Origin: an uncultured Verrucomicrobiae bacterium
Lineage (GTDB): Bacteria; Verrucomicrobiota; Verrucomicrobiia; Palsa-1439
Direction of reading: 5' to 3'
DNA: 24,994 nucleotides
NCBI GenBank assembly: GCA_937927265.1
Contig: CALBCO010000025.1
Coordinates: 1-24,994 of the forward strand
Made by a program: the position numbers and the translations under genes. Each line of letters opens with the position of its first letter. Within the stretch, counting starts at the first letter, position 1. A model generated the notes under the pieces. The model worked only from the letters and a program-made list of their open reading frames with translations, was not told the DNA's origin and did not search any database. Below are positions 1 through 8,580 of the stretch, piece by piece.

Positions 1-198
1 CGAGATGGGGCGATGGAGTGGTCAAGGGCATATCCTCATTGGCGTTGCTTAGCCGAATCCGGATAGCCCCGACAAGAAAAATTCACCCAAACGTAACAAT
101 CAAACCTGATCGTGAGTACCTGCATCATGAGCACGAGGAGGACCTGAATGGCTGGGGCGCGATGGTCTTTCGACTCGCCTCACGCCTGCTACCCACCA
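1..198. other. non-coding left edge
   Basis: I see no credible gene here. Open frames that cross this stretch run on into the repeat at 199-584 and show no recognisable protein signature. I also see no promoter or terminator that I could defend. Confidence 0.5.
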
Positions 199-584
199 CC
201 ATCCAAAGCGCCGCTGATGCGGCGCACTCCAAAACCATGCGGTCCAACCCTGATGCTCGAACTTACGCAGTCGCGTTTTGGAGTGCGGTGCGACAGCACC
301 GCTTTCCCGTCGGTCCACTTCCGGAGACGATGGTCACCGGGCGACTCACGCGGGTCGAGGCACAGACAAGAATGTCTGTGTCGCCGTCCACGGCTGACGG
401 AAAGCGTGGGGTCGGCAATCATGCCGCGCATCGTCCCGAGGCAGGGGAAATGGAAGAGTTTGCCGTTGGATTCGATGTCCGGCGTCATGGAGAAAAAAGT
501 TGGGAAACTCATGTCTCATGATGACCGGCCCGCTGAGAAACAGTGCACCCAAAAGTGAAACTTTCAGCGCCGCGCTAATGATTC
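199..584 (+). repeat. modular intergenic repeat, copy A
   Basis: This 386-bp unit recurs in inverted orientation at 19723-20107 with roughly 91% identity by eye. In order it contains a GC-rich hairpin (199-237, arms GCGCCGC/GCGGCGC), a second hairpin (273-307, GGAGTGCGG...CACCGC), a near-perfect palindrome GGCACAGACA/TGTCTGTG (357-384), a central unique stretch, and a 3' block with TGACCGGCCC and AAAGTGAAAC. Differences between copies A and B are scattered singly and include a one-base indel, so it does not behave like a conserved coding sequence. Open frames within it are therefore treated as chance. Shorter relatives lie at 603-900 and 20663-20884. I cannot name the family. Confidence 0.85.
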
Positions 585-602
585 AGGGTGAGTATGTAGG
601 GG

Positions 603-900
603 GAAGTTTCGCTTCGGGGTGTTTCCCAAGAGGGCCGGTCACCACAAGGCATGAGTCAACGGTTCTCTTCAGCTTGGACGCCCCAACATCACATTCTCAC
701 CGGCAGATGTTGCAGGTGAGGCAGACATTCCTATCTGCACTTGCCCCACGTGAACTACCAAGTACCCATATGCCTGAAGCGTAACTGGCTGTGAACGCAG
801 TGCGATCGCACCGCACTCCCAAACGCTTGCGAGCCCGGCTGCGGTTCCCACGCCGGGCCCAACGGTTTTGGAATGCGCTGCGCCAGCGGCGCTTTGGGTG
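603..900 (-). repeat. modular intergenic repeat, copy D (diverged)
   Basis: Read on the minus strand this has the same module order as copy A: GC-rich hairpin (near 860-900), second hairpin around the perfect palindrome GTGCGATCGCAC (800-811), CACGTGGGG, the GCAGATAGGAATGTCTGC palindrome (716-740), then GACTCAT and GTGACCGGCCC (633-643), GAAACA and GCGAAACTT. It lies tail-to-tail with copy A. The hairpin at 860-900 immediately follows the phoB stop codon and could also help end the pst-phoB transcript, although there is no T-run. Confidence 0.6.
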
Positions 901-908
901 GCGAAACG

Positions 909-1598
909 TTATGGCCGGTCGGTAAACCGGTAGCCGACGCCGCGCACGGTTTCAATCAGCTCGCCGGCTTTGCCGAGTTTCTCGCGTACGCGCCGGACGT
1001 GAGTGTCCACCGTGCGGGTGTCAATGTCGCCTTCGTAACCCCAAACGTCGGTCAACAGCGTGTCGCGAGTCTGGACCCGACCCCGGCGCTCCATGAGTGT
1101 GGCGAGCAGCTTGAACTCGGTCGCTGTCAATTCGACCGGTTTTCCTTTGACGGTGACGCTATGTTTGGCCACATCCACGATCAGATCGCCCCACGTGAGC
1201 ACCTCCACGGGACGGGGACGACCGCGTTCGATGAGCTTCTTCACTCGCAGCACCAACTCGCGAGGGCTGAAGGGTTTCGTCACATAATCGTCTGCGCCCA
1301 ACTCCAAACCGAGAACGCGGTCCACTTCCTCGGCTTTGGCGGTCAACATCAAAATCGGAATGTGGGCCGTTTTCGGGTCAGCCTTGAGGCGTTTGCAGAT
1401 TTCCGTGCCCTCCATCCCTGGCAACATCAAGTCCAATACCAACGCGGCGGGTAACAGGTCCCGCGCTTTGGCAAAGCCGGCGTCGCCGTCTCGCGCGGTC
1501 GCCGTCTGAAACCCAGCCTTCTTGAGGTGAAACACGACGAGGTCAAGCACGTCGGGTTCATCTTCGATGATCAACACGGTGGCATTCATGGCAGTCAT
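909..1598 (-). CDS. phoB: phosphate regulon response regulator PhoB (OmpR/PhoB family)
   Basis: A 229-residue two-domain response regulator. The receiver domain (about residues 7-122) has the acidic pocket E12-D13, phospho-acceptor D56 in LVLDLMLPGMEG, T86 and K108 in the KPFSPREL motif. The C-terminal winged helix (about 135-227) ends with the TRTVDTHVRRVREKLG recognition region and GVGYRF. When phosphorylated, proteins of this family bind 7-4-7 Pho boxes and activate phosphate-starvation genes; candidate boxes occur upstream of pstS and the porin in this window. It is last in the pst operon, starting 4 nt after the phoU stop. I chose the ATG at 1598; the ATG at 1589 is also possible, and a longer frame would run into phoU. 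No PhoR histidine kinase gene follows, which is unusual for phoB. Confidence 0.93.
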   Translation of the reverse strand: MTAMNATVLIIEDEPDVLDLVVFHLKKAGFQTATARDGDAGFAKARDLLPAALVLDLMLPGMEGTEICKRLKADPKTAHIPILMLTAKAEEVDRVLGLELGADDYVTKPFSPRELVLRVKKLIERGRPRPVEVLTWGDLIVDVAKHSVTVKGKPVELTATEFKLLATLMERRGRVQTRDTLLTDVWGYEGDIDTRTVDTHVRRVREKLGKAGELIETVRGVGYRFTDRP

Positions 1599-1602
1599 GG
1601 GT

Positions 1603-2259
1603 CTATTGATTTTGATGCCGAATGTCGCGTGCCTCGTAGAGATAAACGACCTCCTCGGCGATGTTCGTTGCGTGGTCGGCCACTCGTTCGAGCTTGCGGG
1701 CAACGGTCATCAGATTGAGTGCACGGGTAATCGTGCGCGGATCCTCGATCATGAAACTCGTCAATTCACGGTGCAGTTGGTCGTTGAGCGCGTCCACCCG
1801 CGCGTCGCGGGTCACGACGGCACGGGCCAGATCGGGCTTGGCATAGACAAAGGCATCCAGCGCGTCGCGGATCATGCCTTGCGCGTGCTCGGCCATCTGC
1901 GGGATGTCCACCAATGGCTTGAGCGACGGCTCCTGGCTCAACGCCAACGCGCGCTTGGCGATGCTGACGGCCTGGTCGCCGATGCGTTCCAGTTCGCCCG
2001 AGATTTTCATGGCCATGGTGATGAATCGCAAGTCTTTGGCGGTCGGCTGCCGCAATGCCAGCAGCTTGATCACCCGGTCGTCCACGTCCATTTCCAATTT
2101 GTCCAGCACGGCGTCATCTGCGGTCACTTGGCGGGCGAGGGCATCATCCCGCTGAATCAGCGCTTTGAGCGCCTGGGCGACGCCCTGCTCGGCCAATCCG
2201 GCCATGCGCAGGAGTTCCTGTTTGAGATCTTCGAGTTCTTGGTCAAAATGTCGTTCCAT
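1603..2259 (-). CDS. phoU: phosphate-specific transport accessory protein PhoU
   Basis: A 218-residue all-helical protein made of two PhoU repeats, with acidic metal-binding style segments (for example DDAVLDKLEMDVDD and ERIGDQAVSIAKRA in the first half, ERVADHATNIAEEVVYL in the second). PhoU is cytoplasmic, couples PstSCAB transport to PhoR/PhoB signalling and represses the Pho regulon when phosphate is plentiful. The family length is about 215-240. The ATG at 2259 lies downstream of GGGGAGG (about 2271-2277) and within a few bases of the pstB stop TGA (2262-2264). A TTG at 2265 would also be in frame but is less likely. The position after pstB is the classic one. Confidence 0.93.
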   Translation of the reverse strand: MERHFDQELEDLKQELLRMAGLAEQGVAQALKALIQRDDALARQVTADDAVLDKLEMDVDDRVIKLLALRQPTAKDLRFITMAMKISGELERIGDQAVSIAKRALALSQEPSLKPLVDIPQMAEHAQGMIRDALDAFVYAKPDLARAVVTRDARVDALNDQLHRELTSFMIEDPRTITRALNLMTVARKLERVADHATNIAEEVVYLYEARDIRHQNQ

Positions 2260-2261
2260 GA

Positions 2262-3131
2262 TCAACCAAACCTCCCCGTGACGTAATCTTCCGTCTGTTT
2301 ATTGCCGGGGTTGGTGAAGATTTTTTCCGTCGTATCGTACTCAATGAGCCTGCCGAGATAGAAGAACGCCGTGTAATCGCTCACCCGTGCGGCCTGTTGC
2401 ATGTTGTGGGTGACGATGATCACGCTGTACAGGCCTTTCAACTGATAGATCAACTCCTCGATCTTGGCCGTCGCAATGGGGTCGAGCGCGCTGCACGGCT
2501 CGTCCATCAACAACACTTCCGGCTCTGCCGAGATCGCGCGGGCGATGCAGAGCCGTTGCTGCTGGCCGCCGGACATCTGCAGTGCCGACTCGTGCAGCCG
2601 GTCTTTCACCTCGTCCCAGAGCGCGGCGCGTCGGAGGCTGCGCTCGACGATTTCATCCAACACGCTCTTGCGGTTTTCTCCGTCAATGCGCAGTGGGTAA
2701 ATCACGTTCTCGTAGATGCTCATCGGGAACGGATTGGTCTTCTGAAATACCATCCCGGTTCGCTTCCGCAGCTCGATCACGTCCACGTTACGCCCCAAGA
2801 TCGAAGCGCCGTTGAGCCGCATGTCGCCGCTGTAGCGGACGCTGTCAATCAGGTCGTTGAGCCGGTTGATACTGCGGATCAGTGTGGACTTGCCACAGCC
2901 GCTCGGCCCGATCAACGCCGTGACTTTGCCACGGGGGAATTTCAAATTGACATCAAACAACGCCTGCTTTGCACCATACCAGAGATTGAACTGATCCACC
3001 TCCAGGACGGTTTCCTCGTTGGCCAACGACAATCCACCCGCAGATCCGCCGGTCACCGCCGGTGCGACCGCGACGGACACGGCGTGCGTTGGCGTTGCGC
3101 TTGCTGGTTTCTCTTCCATCAGGGTCGTCAT
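2262..3131 (-). CDS. pstB: phosphate ABC transporter ATP-binding protein PstB
   Basis: The ATPase of the high-affinity phosphate importer, acting at the cytoplasmic face of PstC/PstA. Visible motifs are Walker A GPSGCGKST, Q-loop in GMVFQKTNPFP, ABC signature MSGGQQQRLCIARA, Walker B VLLMDEPCSALDP and the H-loop IIVTHNMQQ. It has 289 residues including a roughly 40-residue Ala/Thr/Val-rich N-terminal extension not usual in PstB (about 250-260). The start ATG at 3131 follows AGGAAGAGGG and lies 13 nt after the pstA stop; a longer frame to 3158 would overlap pstA and has no better support. Confidence 0.95.
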   Translation of the reverse strand: MTTLMEEKPASATPTHAVSVAVAPAVTGGSAGGLSLANEETVLEVDQFNLWYGAKQALFDVNLKFPRGKVTALIGPSGCGKSTLIRSINRLNDLIDSVRYSGDMRLNGASILGRNVDVIELRKRTGMVFQKTNPFPMSIYENVIYPLRIDGENRKSVLDEIVERSLRRAALWDEVKDRLHESALQMSGGQQQRLCIARAISAEPEVLLMDEPCSALDPIATAKIEELIYQLKGLYSVIIVTHNMQQAARVSDYTAFFYLGRLIEYDTTEKIFTNPGNKQTEDYVTGRFG

Positions 3132-3144
3132 GGTATCCCTCTTC

Positions 3145-4863
3145 CTAGAATTGCGCACCTACAAAACGTTTCTTCAGCCGGTTGCGGATGTAAATCGCGC
3201 TCAAGTTCAATAACGCGATCAACAAAATCAACAGCAACGTGGTTGTGAACACCATCGGCTTGGCTGCTTCACTGTTCTGCGATTGGAAACCAACATCGTA
3301 AATATGAAATCCTAAATGCATGAAGCTGCGCGACAAGTGTAGAAACGGCGCATGGCCGTCCACCGGCAACTCCGGCGCCAGTTTCACCACACCGGTAATC
3401 ATCAGCGGCGCAACCTCGCCCGCGCCGCGCGCCATCGCCAGAATCAACCCGGTCATCACCCCCGGCATCGCGCGGGGCAACACGATGCGCTTGATCGTCT
3501 GCCATTTGCTCGCACCGCAGGCATAGCTCCCTTCGCGCATCGAACTCGGCACGGCCGCCAACGCTTCCTCCGTCGCTACAATCACCACCGGCACCGTCAA
3601 CAACGCCAGCGTCAACGACGCCCAAATGATCCCGCCAGTGCCGTAGGTCGGCGTCGGCAGTTTTTCCGGGAAAAACATCTGGTCAATCTGGCCGCCGACG
3701 ACATAGCAGAAAAATCCGAGGCCAAACACGCCGAACACGATGCTCGGCACGCCGGCGAGGTTGTTGACCGCGATGCGCACGGCGCTAAGCAGAGGCCCTT
3801 GCTTCGCGTATTCGCGCAGGTACAGAGCGGCGATCACACCAAAAGGTGCGACTGCCAGCGACATGATCAACGTCATCAGCACCGTCCCGAAAATCGCCGG
3901 CAAGACGCCGCCCTCGGTGTTTGCTTCGCGAGGTTCGCTCGTGAGAAACTCCCACCACCGGCTAATGTACACTCCAATGCGTTGTGCGGTGTTCAAATCA
4001 TTGGCTGGATACGCACGGACGATTTCCGAGAGCTTCAATTCCTTCGTTCGCCCGCCCACCTCCTGGACTTCCACAACATACCGAGCATCTTCGGCGCGGA
4101 TGGCGGCGACCTTCGCCCCGAGTTTATCATACTCGGCGTGCAACTCGGCATCGCGTTTCTCCGCGTGGGCGACGGCCTGTTTGTGTTCGGGCGAATCCTT
4201 ACCACGCTTCAATTCTACTCGCCGCACAGCGAGCCGCAATTGTTCGATGGCCCGATTAACCTCACCGATTTCGCTTTTCTCGATGCGCTTGATCTCACGA
4301 AACCGGGCGCGCGCCGCCTCGTGCAATTGGGCAAACGATTCCGTCGACGGCTGACCGTCAACGCGCACCACTTTCATGAATCCAACAAACACGCCCCATT
4401 CCTGCCGTTCAAACATCCACGCGCCGATCGGGTATTCGCGCTGGGCGATCTCGTGGTCGGCGAGCCATTTGAAGTGGTCGCCGTAGATGTCGAAGTTGCC
4501 GGTGCGCAGCAGTTGCCGCTGGGCAAGACCTTGGCGCTGCCGGATTTTTTCCTGTTCAGTCGCCGGCAATTCTTTCCACTGGTCGGGGCTGAGCCGGTAG
4601 GTCTCGGCACGGGTGATCTCGCCAAGGAATGTCTTCCCGTCATGCGTAGTAATTTTGATGAGTCGTTTCGGCCAGAACGTCAGCGTGCCATTGAAAATCA
4701 CCAGCAGTAGCAACCCGGCAATCATCAACGTTGCCACTGCCAACCCGCCGCCGGTCAACCACACCATCGGCTCGCCGCGCGCCGTCAACGACGTGCACCG
4801 TTCGCGCCGCGTCTTGTCCGGTGGGACTGGATCGGTGGCGATGCCACGAATCGCGAGGCTCAT
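3145..4863 (-). CDS. pstA: phosphate ABC transporter permease PstA (long form)
   Basis: An inner-membrane permease of 572 residues, about twice the length of E. coli PstA. After one N-terminal membrane segment (about residues 35-60, VATLMIAGLLLLVIFNG) there is a roughly 250-residue charged, probably extracytoplasmic region with a coiled-coil-like stretch rich in E, K and R. The permease domain follows (about 310-570), with the EAA loop around REGSYACGASKWQTIKRIVLPRAMPGVMTG. The ATG at 4863 overlaps the pstC stop in an ATGA arrangement, indicating translational coupling. Long PstA proteins with an N-terminal extracytoplasmic domain occur in other bacteria paired with long PstC; this pair fits that type. 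Confidence 0.93.
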   Translation of the reverse strand: MSLAIRGIATDPVPPDKTRRERCTSLTARGEPMVWLTGGGLAVATLMIAGLLLLVIFNGTLTFWPKRLIKITTHDGKTFLGEITRAETYRLSPDQWKELPATEQEKIRQRQGLAQRQLLRTGNFDIYGDHFKWLADHEIAQREYPIGAWMFERQEWGVFVGFMKVVRVDGQPSTESFAQLHEAARARFREIKRIEKSEIGEVNRAIEQLRLAVRRVELKRGKDSPEHKQAVAHAEKRDAELHAEYDKLGAKVAAIRAEDARYVVEVQEVGGRTKELKLSEIVRAYPANDLNTAQRIGVYISRWWEFLTSEPREANTEGGVLPAIFGTVLMTLIMSLAVAPFGVIAALYLREYAKQGPLLSAVRIAVNNLAGVPSIVFGVFGLGFFCYVVGGQIDQMFFPEKLPTPTYGTGGIIWASLTLALLTVPVVIVATEEALAAVPSSMREGSYACGASKWQTIKRIVLPRAMPGVMTGLILAMARGAGEVAPLMITGVVKLAPELPVDGHAPFLHLSRSFMHLGFHIYDVGFQSQNSEAAKPMVFTTTLLLILLIALLNLSAIYIRNRLKKRFVGAQF

Positions 4864-7373
4864 AGCTGGAAAGCCCTCTTGCGGAAACGTTGCCGGATGA
4901 TTTCGGCGACGGTGTTCAGAATAAACGTCATCACAAAAAGGGTCAGTGCGGCGAGGAACAGCATCCGATACAGCGTGCCGTCTTTCACGGCTTCCGGCAG
5001 TTCGACCGCAATGTTGGCCGACAATGCGCGCAAGCCGTTGAAAATGTTCCAGTCTATCAGCGGCGTGTTGCCGGCGGCCATGACGACGATCATCGTCTCG
5101 CCAACTGCCCGGCCGAGGCCGATCATGCAGGCCGAGAAGATGCCCGACATCGCCACCGGCATGATGACACGAATCGCCGTCTGCCACGGTGTCGCGCCGC
5201 ACCCCAGCGAGGCCGACCGCAGTTGTTCCGGGACGCTAGAAAGGGCGTCCTCGGAGATCGTGTAGATGATCGGGATGACCGCGAAGCCCATCACGAAACC
5301 GACGACGAGCGTGTTGCGTTGGACATACGTGCCGACCAGCCCGCCACGCGGGTCAATGCCCAACTGTGCCAAGAACACCCCAGCCACTGCGGCCAGGGCG
5401 GTCGCTGCGGCCAGAATCACAACGAGTTTCGCAAACTCAATCACGCCAATCGCCAGCCGGCTCTTGCTGGCCAATACACGATTGAGCCAGCCGGTCACCA
5501 GCCGATTTTGCACGAACCCAATGACAAGTAATGCGACCGGCCAGACCAGAATCGCATTGCCGGGCGCGCCGGTGCCGACGCGGCCATTGAGCCACGCCTT
5601 GAAATCGCCGCTGAACAATAAGGACTCAACCGGCGCGCCCAGTCGTTGGCCGAGCGCAACAGCGGCAAGCACCACGATGATGAACAAAATAAATTTCGGC
5701 CAACCCTCAAAGTGCAGCGTGATGTGACGGGGTAACACCTGCCATGCATACCCTCCCGCCAGCACTGCCAACGGGACAACCGCAAACGTCGTCAACACGG
5801 CCATGATCCAATTTTCCACCAGTGGCGCGAGTACCAAGGCGCAGATGAACCCGAGCACGACACTCGGCAGCGAGGCCATCGTTTCAATGGCGGACTTGAT
5901 CGGCGCGCGGAGCTTTGGCTCGAGAAACTGCGAGGTGTAAATCGCGCCCAGCAATGCAATCGGTACGGCAAACAACATCGAGTAAACCGTCGCCTTCAAT
6001 GTTCCGAACGCCAGCGGGATCAGGCTGAACTTCGGCTCAAAGTCGTCATTCCCGGAAGATGATTGCCAGGTGAATTCGGGATGATCGTAGCCTTCATACC
6101 AAACCTTGCCGAAGATCGTGCCCCACGTGGTCTCCGGGTGGGGATTGTGAACAGACCAACGATGCGCCTGACCAGCCGCGTCGATCGCAAAAATGGCATC
6201 GCCCTTGGGTGTGAGATGCACGGCGCGAACGATTTGGTTGAGATGCACTCTGCCCAACACCTGCCGGCTGGTCATGTGGCGCAGCCAGATGTCGCCGGTG
6301 GCGCTGCCGGTGACAAGACACTTGTCCCGGGTGGACATGTCGGCCGCCGTGACCGGGGCGGAATGGGCGGCAAGCTGGTGCGCGGCCACAAGCCGGTAAT
6401 CATCGGCAGTGCCGGCTCCAGGACGGTGGACCCGAAACCATGCCGTGACACCACCAGTGGAATCCCCAGCGATGAGGGATTGATCGCCAAACATAAACTG
6501 GAGGTTGGTGAGTTCAACGCCGGGCGTCGGCGTGAAATCGGTGGTCTCGGCGATCACCGGAGACGTGATGGTACGAAGGTCATAACGTTGGACCGTGCCG
6601 TCGCGCCAAGCAAGGAACACCTGATCGCCCTGACTGTTTTGCAGGAGGTAATCTGGCAGGTCAGTGCGTCCGGCAGGTGGCTGGTAGGGGAGCTCGTGTT
6701 TGGTAAGTTTGGTAGTGACTTTGCCCGTCAGAATGTTTTCGCGGCGGGTCACTTCGTCCCAAAACAATTCACCGTCGGCTTTGAGCACGGTGAGCACAGA
6801 CCGTTGATCGCTGGGTTTGTAGTCGAGACGATGAACGGCAACGTCCGGCTTGCCGACCAACAGAGGATCTTCGAGGATAACTTCCACACCTTCGGCGGTG
6901 AAGCGCAACCGGCCCAGACGGATCGTGCCGTCGGCAAATCCAAAGGCCATATGACCGCCGCGCAACGTGCGGGAAAAGGCAGTCAGGGCCGGCTTGGCCG
7001 GTGTGATCAGTTCATCGGAAATCATGTTCCCGCTGGCTACGTCGAAAACAACAAGTCGGCCTTGCCGGTCAAAGGCAAAACCGGTTTTCTGATGTTCGTC
7101 GAGTTGGATGGTCCAGAGTTGGGCAGCACGATCTGGTGAGAGGAGCGGGTAGCTGCCCATTTCGCTGATTTGCGCGCCGCGAAACAACGGGAGCACAACG
7201 CTCACCAGATAAATGAGAATCCCCAGAACCGCCACGATGACCATGATCCCGCCGGCAGTGATCAGCAAGGTCGTGAACTGGTCCACAACGCGAACCGCCC
7301 GGCTAGTTTGCCGGACACGCGGACGTGCCATGGGGCTGGCGGGCGGCAAGGTTGGTTCAGTGAGGACAGGCAT
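4860..7373 (-). CDS. pstC: phosphate ABC transporter permease PstC with beta-propeller-like insert
   Basis: A permease of 837 residues, far above the roughly 320 of E. coli PstC. One N-terminal membrane segment (about 37-62, LLITAGGIMVIVAVLGILIYLV) is followed by about 380 residues, probably periplasmic, with WD-repeat-like strands (for example DQVFLAWRDGTVQRYDL and KCLVTGSATGDIWLRHM). The permease part spans about 460-835, with the EAA loop EQLRSASLGCGATPWQTAIRVIMP and the SLPSVVLGF segment. The ATG at 7373 has no strong Shine-Dalgarno sequence; the ATG at 7331 is an alternative. It follows pstS after an 84-nt gap containing a strong hairpin. The role of the extra domain is unknown; periplasmic sensing or assembly with the long PstA is plausible. 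Confidence 0.92.
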   Translation of the reverse strand: MPVLTEPTLPPASPMARPRVRQTSRAVRVVDQFTTLLITAGGIMVIVAVLGILIYLVSVVLPLFRGAQISEMGSYPLLSPDRAAQLWTIQLDEHQKTGFAFDRQGRLVVFDVASGNMISDELITPAKPALTAFSRTLRGGHMAFGFADGTIRLGRLRFTAEGVEVILEDPLLVGKPDVAVHRLDYKPSDQRSVLTVLKADGELFWDEVTRRENILTGKVTTKLTKHELPYQPPAGRTDLPDYLLQNSQGDQVFLAWRDGTVQRYDLRTITSPVIAETTDFTPTPGVELTNLQFMFGDQSLIAGDSTGGVTAWFRVHRPGAGTADDYRLVAAHQLAAHSAPVTAADMSTRDKCLVTGSATGDIWLRHMTSRQVLGRVHLNQIVRAVHLTPKGDAIFAIDAAGQAHRWSVHNPHPETTWGTIFGKVWYEGYDHPEFTWQSSSGNDDFEPKFSLIPLAFGTLKATVYSMLFAVPIALLGAIYTSQFLEPKLRAPIKSAIETMASLPSVVLGFICALVLAPLVENWIMAVLTTFAVVPLAVLAGGYAWQVLPRHITLHFEGWPKFILFIIVVLAAVALGQRLGAPVESLLFSGDFKAWLNGRVGTGAPGNAILVWPVALLVIGFVQNRLVTGWLNRVLASKSRLAIGVIEFAKLVVILAAATALAAVAGVFLAQLGIDPRGGLVGTYVQRNTLVVGFVMGFAVIPIIYTISEDALSSVPEQLRSASLGCGATPWQTAIRVIMPVAMSGIFSACMIGLGRAVGETMIVVMAAGNTPLIDWNIFNGLRALSANIAVELPEAVKDGTLYRMLFLAALTLFVMTFILNTVAEIIRQRFRKRAFQL

Positions 7374-7394
7374 AGGAAAAGCGAGGCAGGACGC

Positions 7395-7437
7395 AACCGC
7401 CGGGCGTGCCGCGTGGGCGGCGGACAGCCCGGCGGTT
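7395..7437 (-). promoter_or_regulatory. intercistronic hairpin between pstS and pstC
   Basis: An 11-bp perfect inverted repeat (AACCGCCGGGC at 7395-7405, GCCCGGCGGTT at 7427-7437) lies between the pstS stop and the pstC start. No T-run follows on the minus strand, so it is not a classic terminator. Such hairpins after a binding-protein gene often protect the upstream mRNA from 3' decay and allow more PstS than PstC to be made; that function is an inference here. Confidence 0.6.
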
Positions 7438-7457
7438 TGTCCCTACCGGGAAGTGAG

Positions 7458-8441
7458 TTACTTCAAGCCGAGCTTGCGTTTTTCCTCCATGGCGATGCTG
7501 TTGGGGATCGGGAGATAGCCGTCTTTGATGACGATTTCCTGGCCTTCCTTGCTGAGCACAAACGCGAGGAATTCGGCACGCAACGGATCGAGTTTTTCGC
7601 CGGGCTTTTTGTTCACGTAGAGGAGGAGATACCGGGCGAGCGGATAATCGCCGCTATAAACATTTTCCATGTCGGCGTCGTAAGCGGTCTCACCCTCCTT
7701 GGCAGCCAGCGGCACGGCGCGAACGTCCGCGGTCTTGTAGCCGATGCCGGAGTAGCCGATGGCATACTTGTCGGAGGCGACACCCTGCACGACGGAGCTG
7801 CTGCCGGGTTGCTCCTTCACTTCGTCTTTGAAGTCGCCTTTAAACAACGCATGTTCCTTGAAGAAGCCGTAAGTACCGGAGGCGCTGTTACGGCCGTAAA
7901 GACTGATCGGTTTGTCCTTCCATTCGCCGGTCAGACCGAGGTCGCCCCACGTTTTGATGTTAGACTTGTACCCGCCTCGGCGCGTCTTGGAGAAGATGGC
8001 ATCCACCTGCTGCATCGTCAGGCTCTTGATCGGGTTGTCCTTATGGACATAGACCGCTAGGGCGTCAAACGAGGTACGAACAGCGGTGGGTTTGTAACCG
8101 AATTTCTTCTCAAATGCATCAAGTTCAGCGTCTTTCATCGGCCGGCTCATCGGGCCGAAGTGGGCGGTGCCACTGACCAGCGCGGGTGGCGCAGTGGCGG
8201 AGCCTTTGCCTTCCACTTCCACTTTGACGTTGGGATAGTGCTTGGCAAACCCCTCGGCCCAGAGCGCCATGAGGTTGTTCATGGTGTCGGAGCCGATGCT
8301 CTTGAGGTTACCAGACACGCCGCTGGTAGCGGAGTAAGACGGAATGGCCGGGTCCACTTGGACGGCAGCCGCCCGGGTGTTGACTGCTCCGAGAAGCAGG
8401 GCTGCAGTAGCGGCAATGGTGATAGTCAGTGTATTTTTCAT
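7458..8441 (-). CDS. pstS: phosphate ABC transporter substrate-binding protein PstS
   Basis: A 327-residue periplasmic phosphate-binding protein with a Sec signal peptide (residues 1 to about 24, LTITIAATAALLLGAVNTRAAA). Typical PstS features are GSDTMNNLMALWAEGF, VEGKGSATAPPAL, the SRPMKDAELDAF segment and SGTYGFFKEHALF, with a C-terminal KEGQEIVIKDGYLPIPN. It captures orthophosphate and delivers it to PstCAB. The start ATG at 8441 follows AGAAAGGAAAAC; the upstream in-frame extension to 8642 overlaps the porin gene and lacks a leader-like sequence. A PhoB-box-like repeat lies 41 nt upstream. Confidence 0.95.
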   Translation of the reverse strand: MKNTLTITIAATAALLLGAVNTRAAAVQVDPAIPSYSATSGVSGNLKSIGSDTMNNLMALWAEGFAKHYPNVKVEVEGKGSATAPPALVSGTAHFGPMSRPMKDAELDAFEKKFGYKPTAVRTSFDALAVYVHKDNPIKSLTMQQVDAIFSKTRRGGYKSNIKTWGDLGLTGEWKDKPISLYGRNSASGTYGFFKEHALFKGDFKDEVKEQPGSSSVVQGVASDKYAIGYSGIGYKTADVRAVPLAAKEGETAYDADMENVYSGDYPLARYLLLYVNKKPGEKLDPLRAEFLAFVLSKEGQEIVIKDGYLPIPNSIAMEEKRKLGLK

Positions 8442-8481
8442 GGGTTTTGTTTTCCTTTCTTTAGCAGCTTTACTTGCCGTT

Positions 8482-8499
8482 GTTACGGTTGCGTTACAG
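8482..8499 (-). promoter_or_regulatory. PhoB-box-like direct repeat upstream of pstS
   Basis: The minus strand reads CTGTAAC-GCAA-CCGTAAC, two 7-mers separated by 4 bp, the geometry of the E. coli Pho box (CTGTCAT-4-CTGTCAC). A weak -10-like TAAAGC follows 9 nt downstream. Position 41 nt before pstS and the presence of phoB in the same locus support it. Confidence 0.65.
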
Positions 8500-8580
8500 T
8501 TGGTTCTCATTCGGGTGATTTCCCCTGGCCGCAGTCCCGGTTGCGCGGGACCACGGCTAGGTCTGGTTAGGAGGACTAGG

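Noticed and set aside
18..521. A 167-codon open frame on the plus strand
   Set aside because: Most of it lies in repeat copy A; copy B has a one-base indel and scattered changes, no homologous protein pattern is visible, and module hairpins explain the sequence.
3352..4710. A 452-codon plus-strand frame opposite pstA, and a 358-codon frame at 6063-7139 opposite pstC
   Set aside because: They are antisense to well-recognised permease genes; GC-rich codon usage keeps the opposite frame open, and neither has a domain or ribosome site.
3145..5202. A 685-residue pstA extending upstream of 4863
   Set aside because: The extra N-terminal part lies in pstC in another frame and is Arg/His-rich nonsense; ATG 4863 overlaps the pstC stop as ATGA.
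7395..7437. Rho-independent terminator after pstS
   Set aside because: The stem is strong but no T-run follows in the transcript direction.
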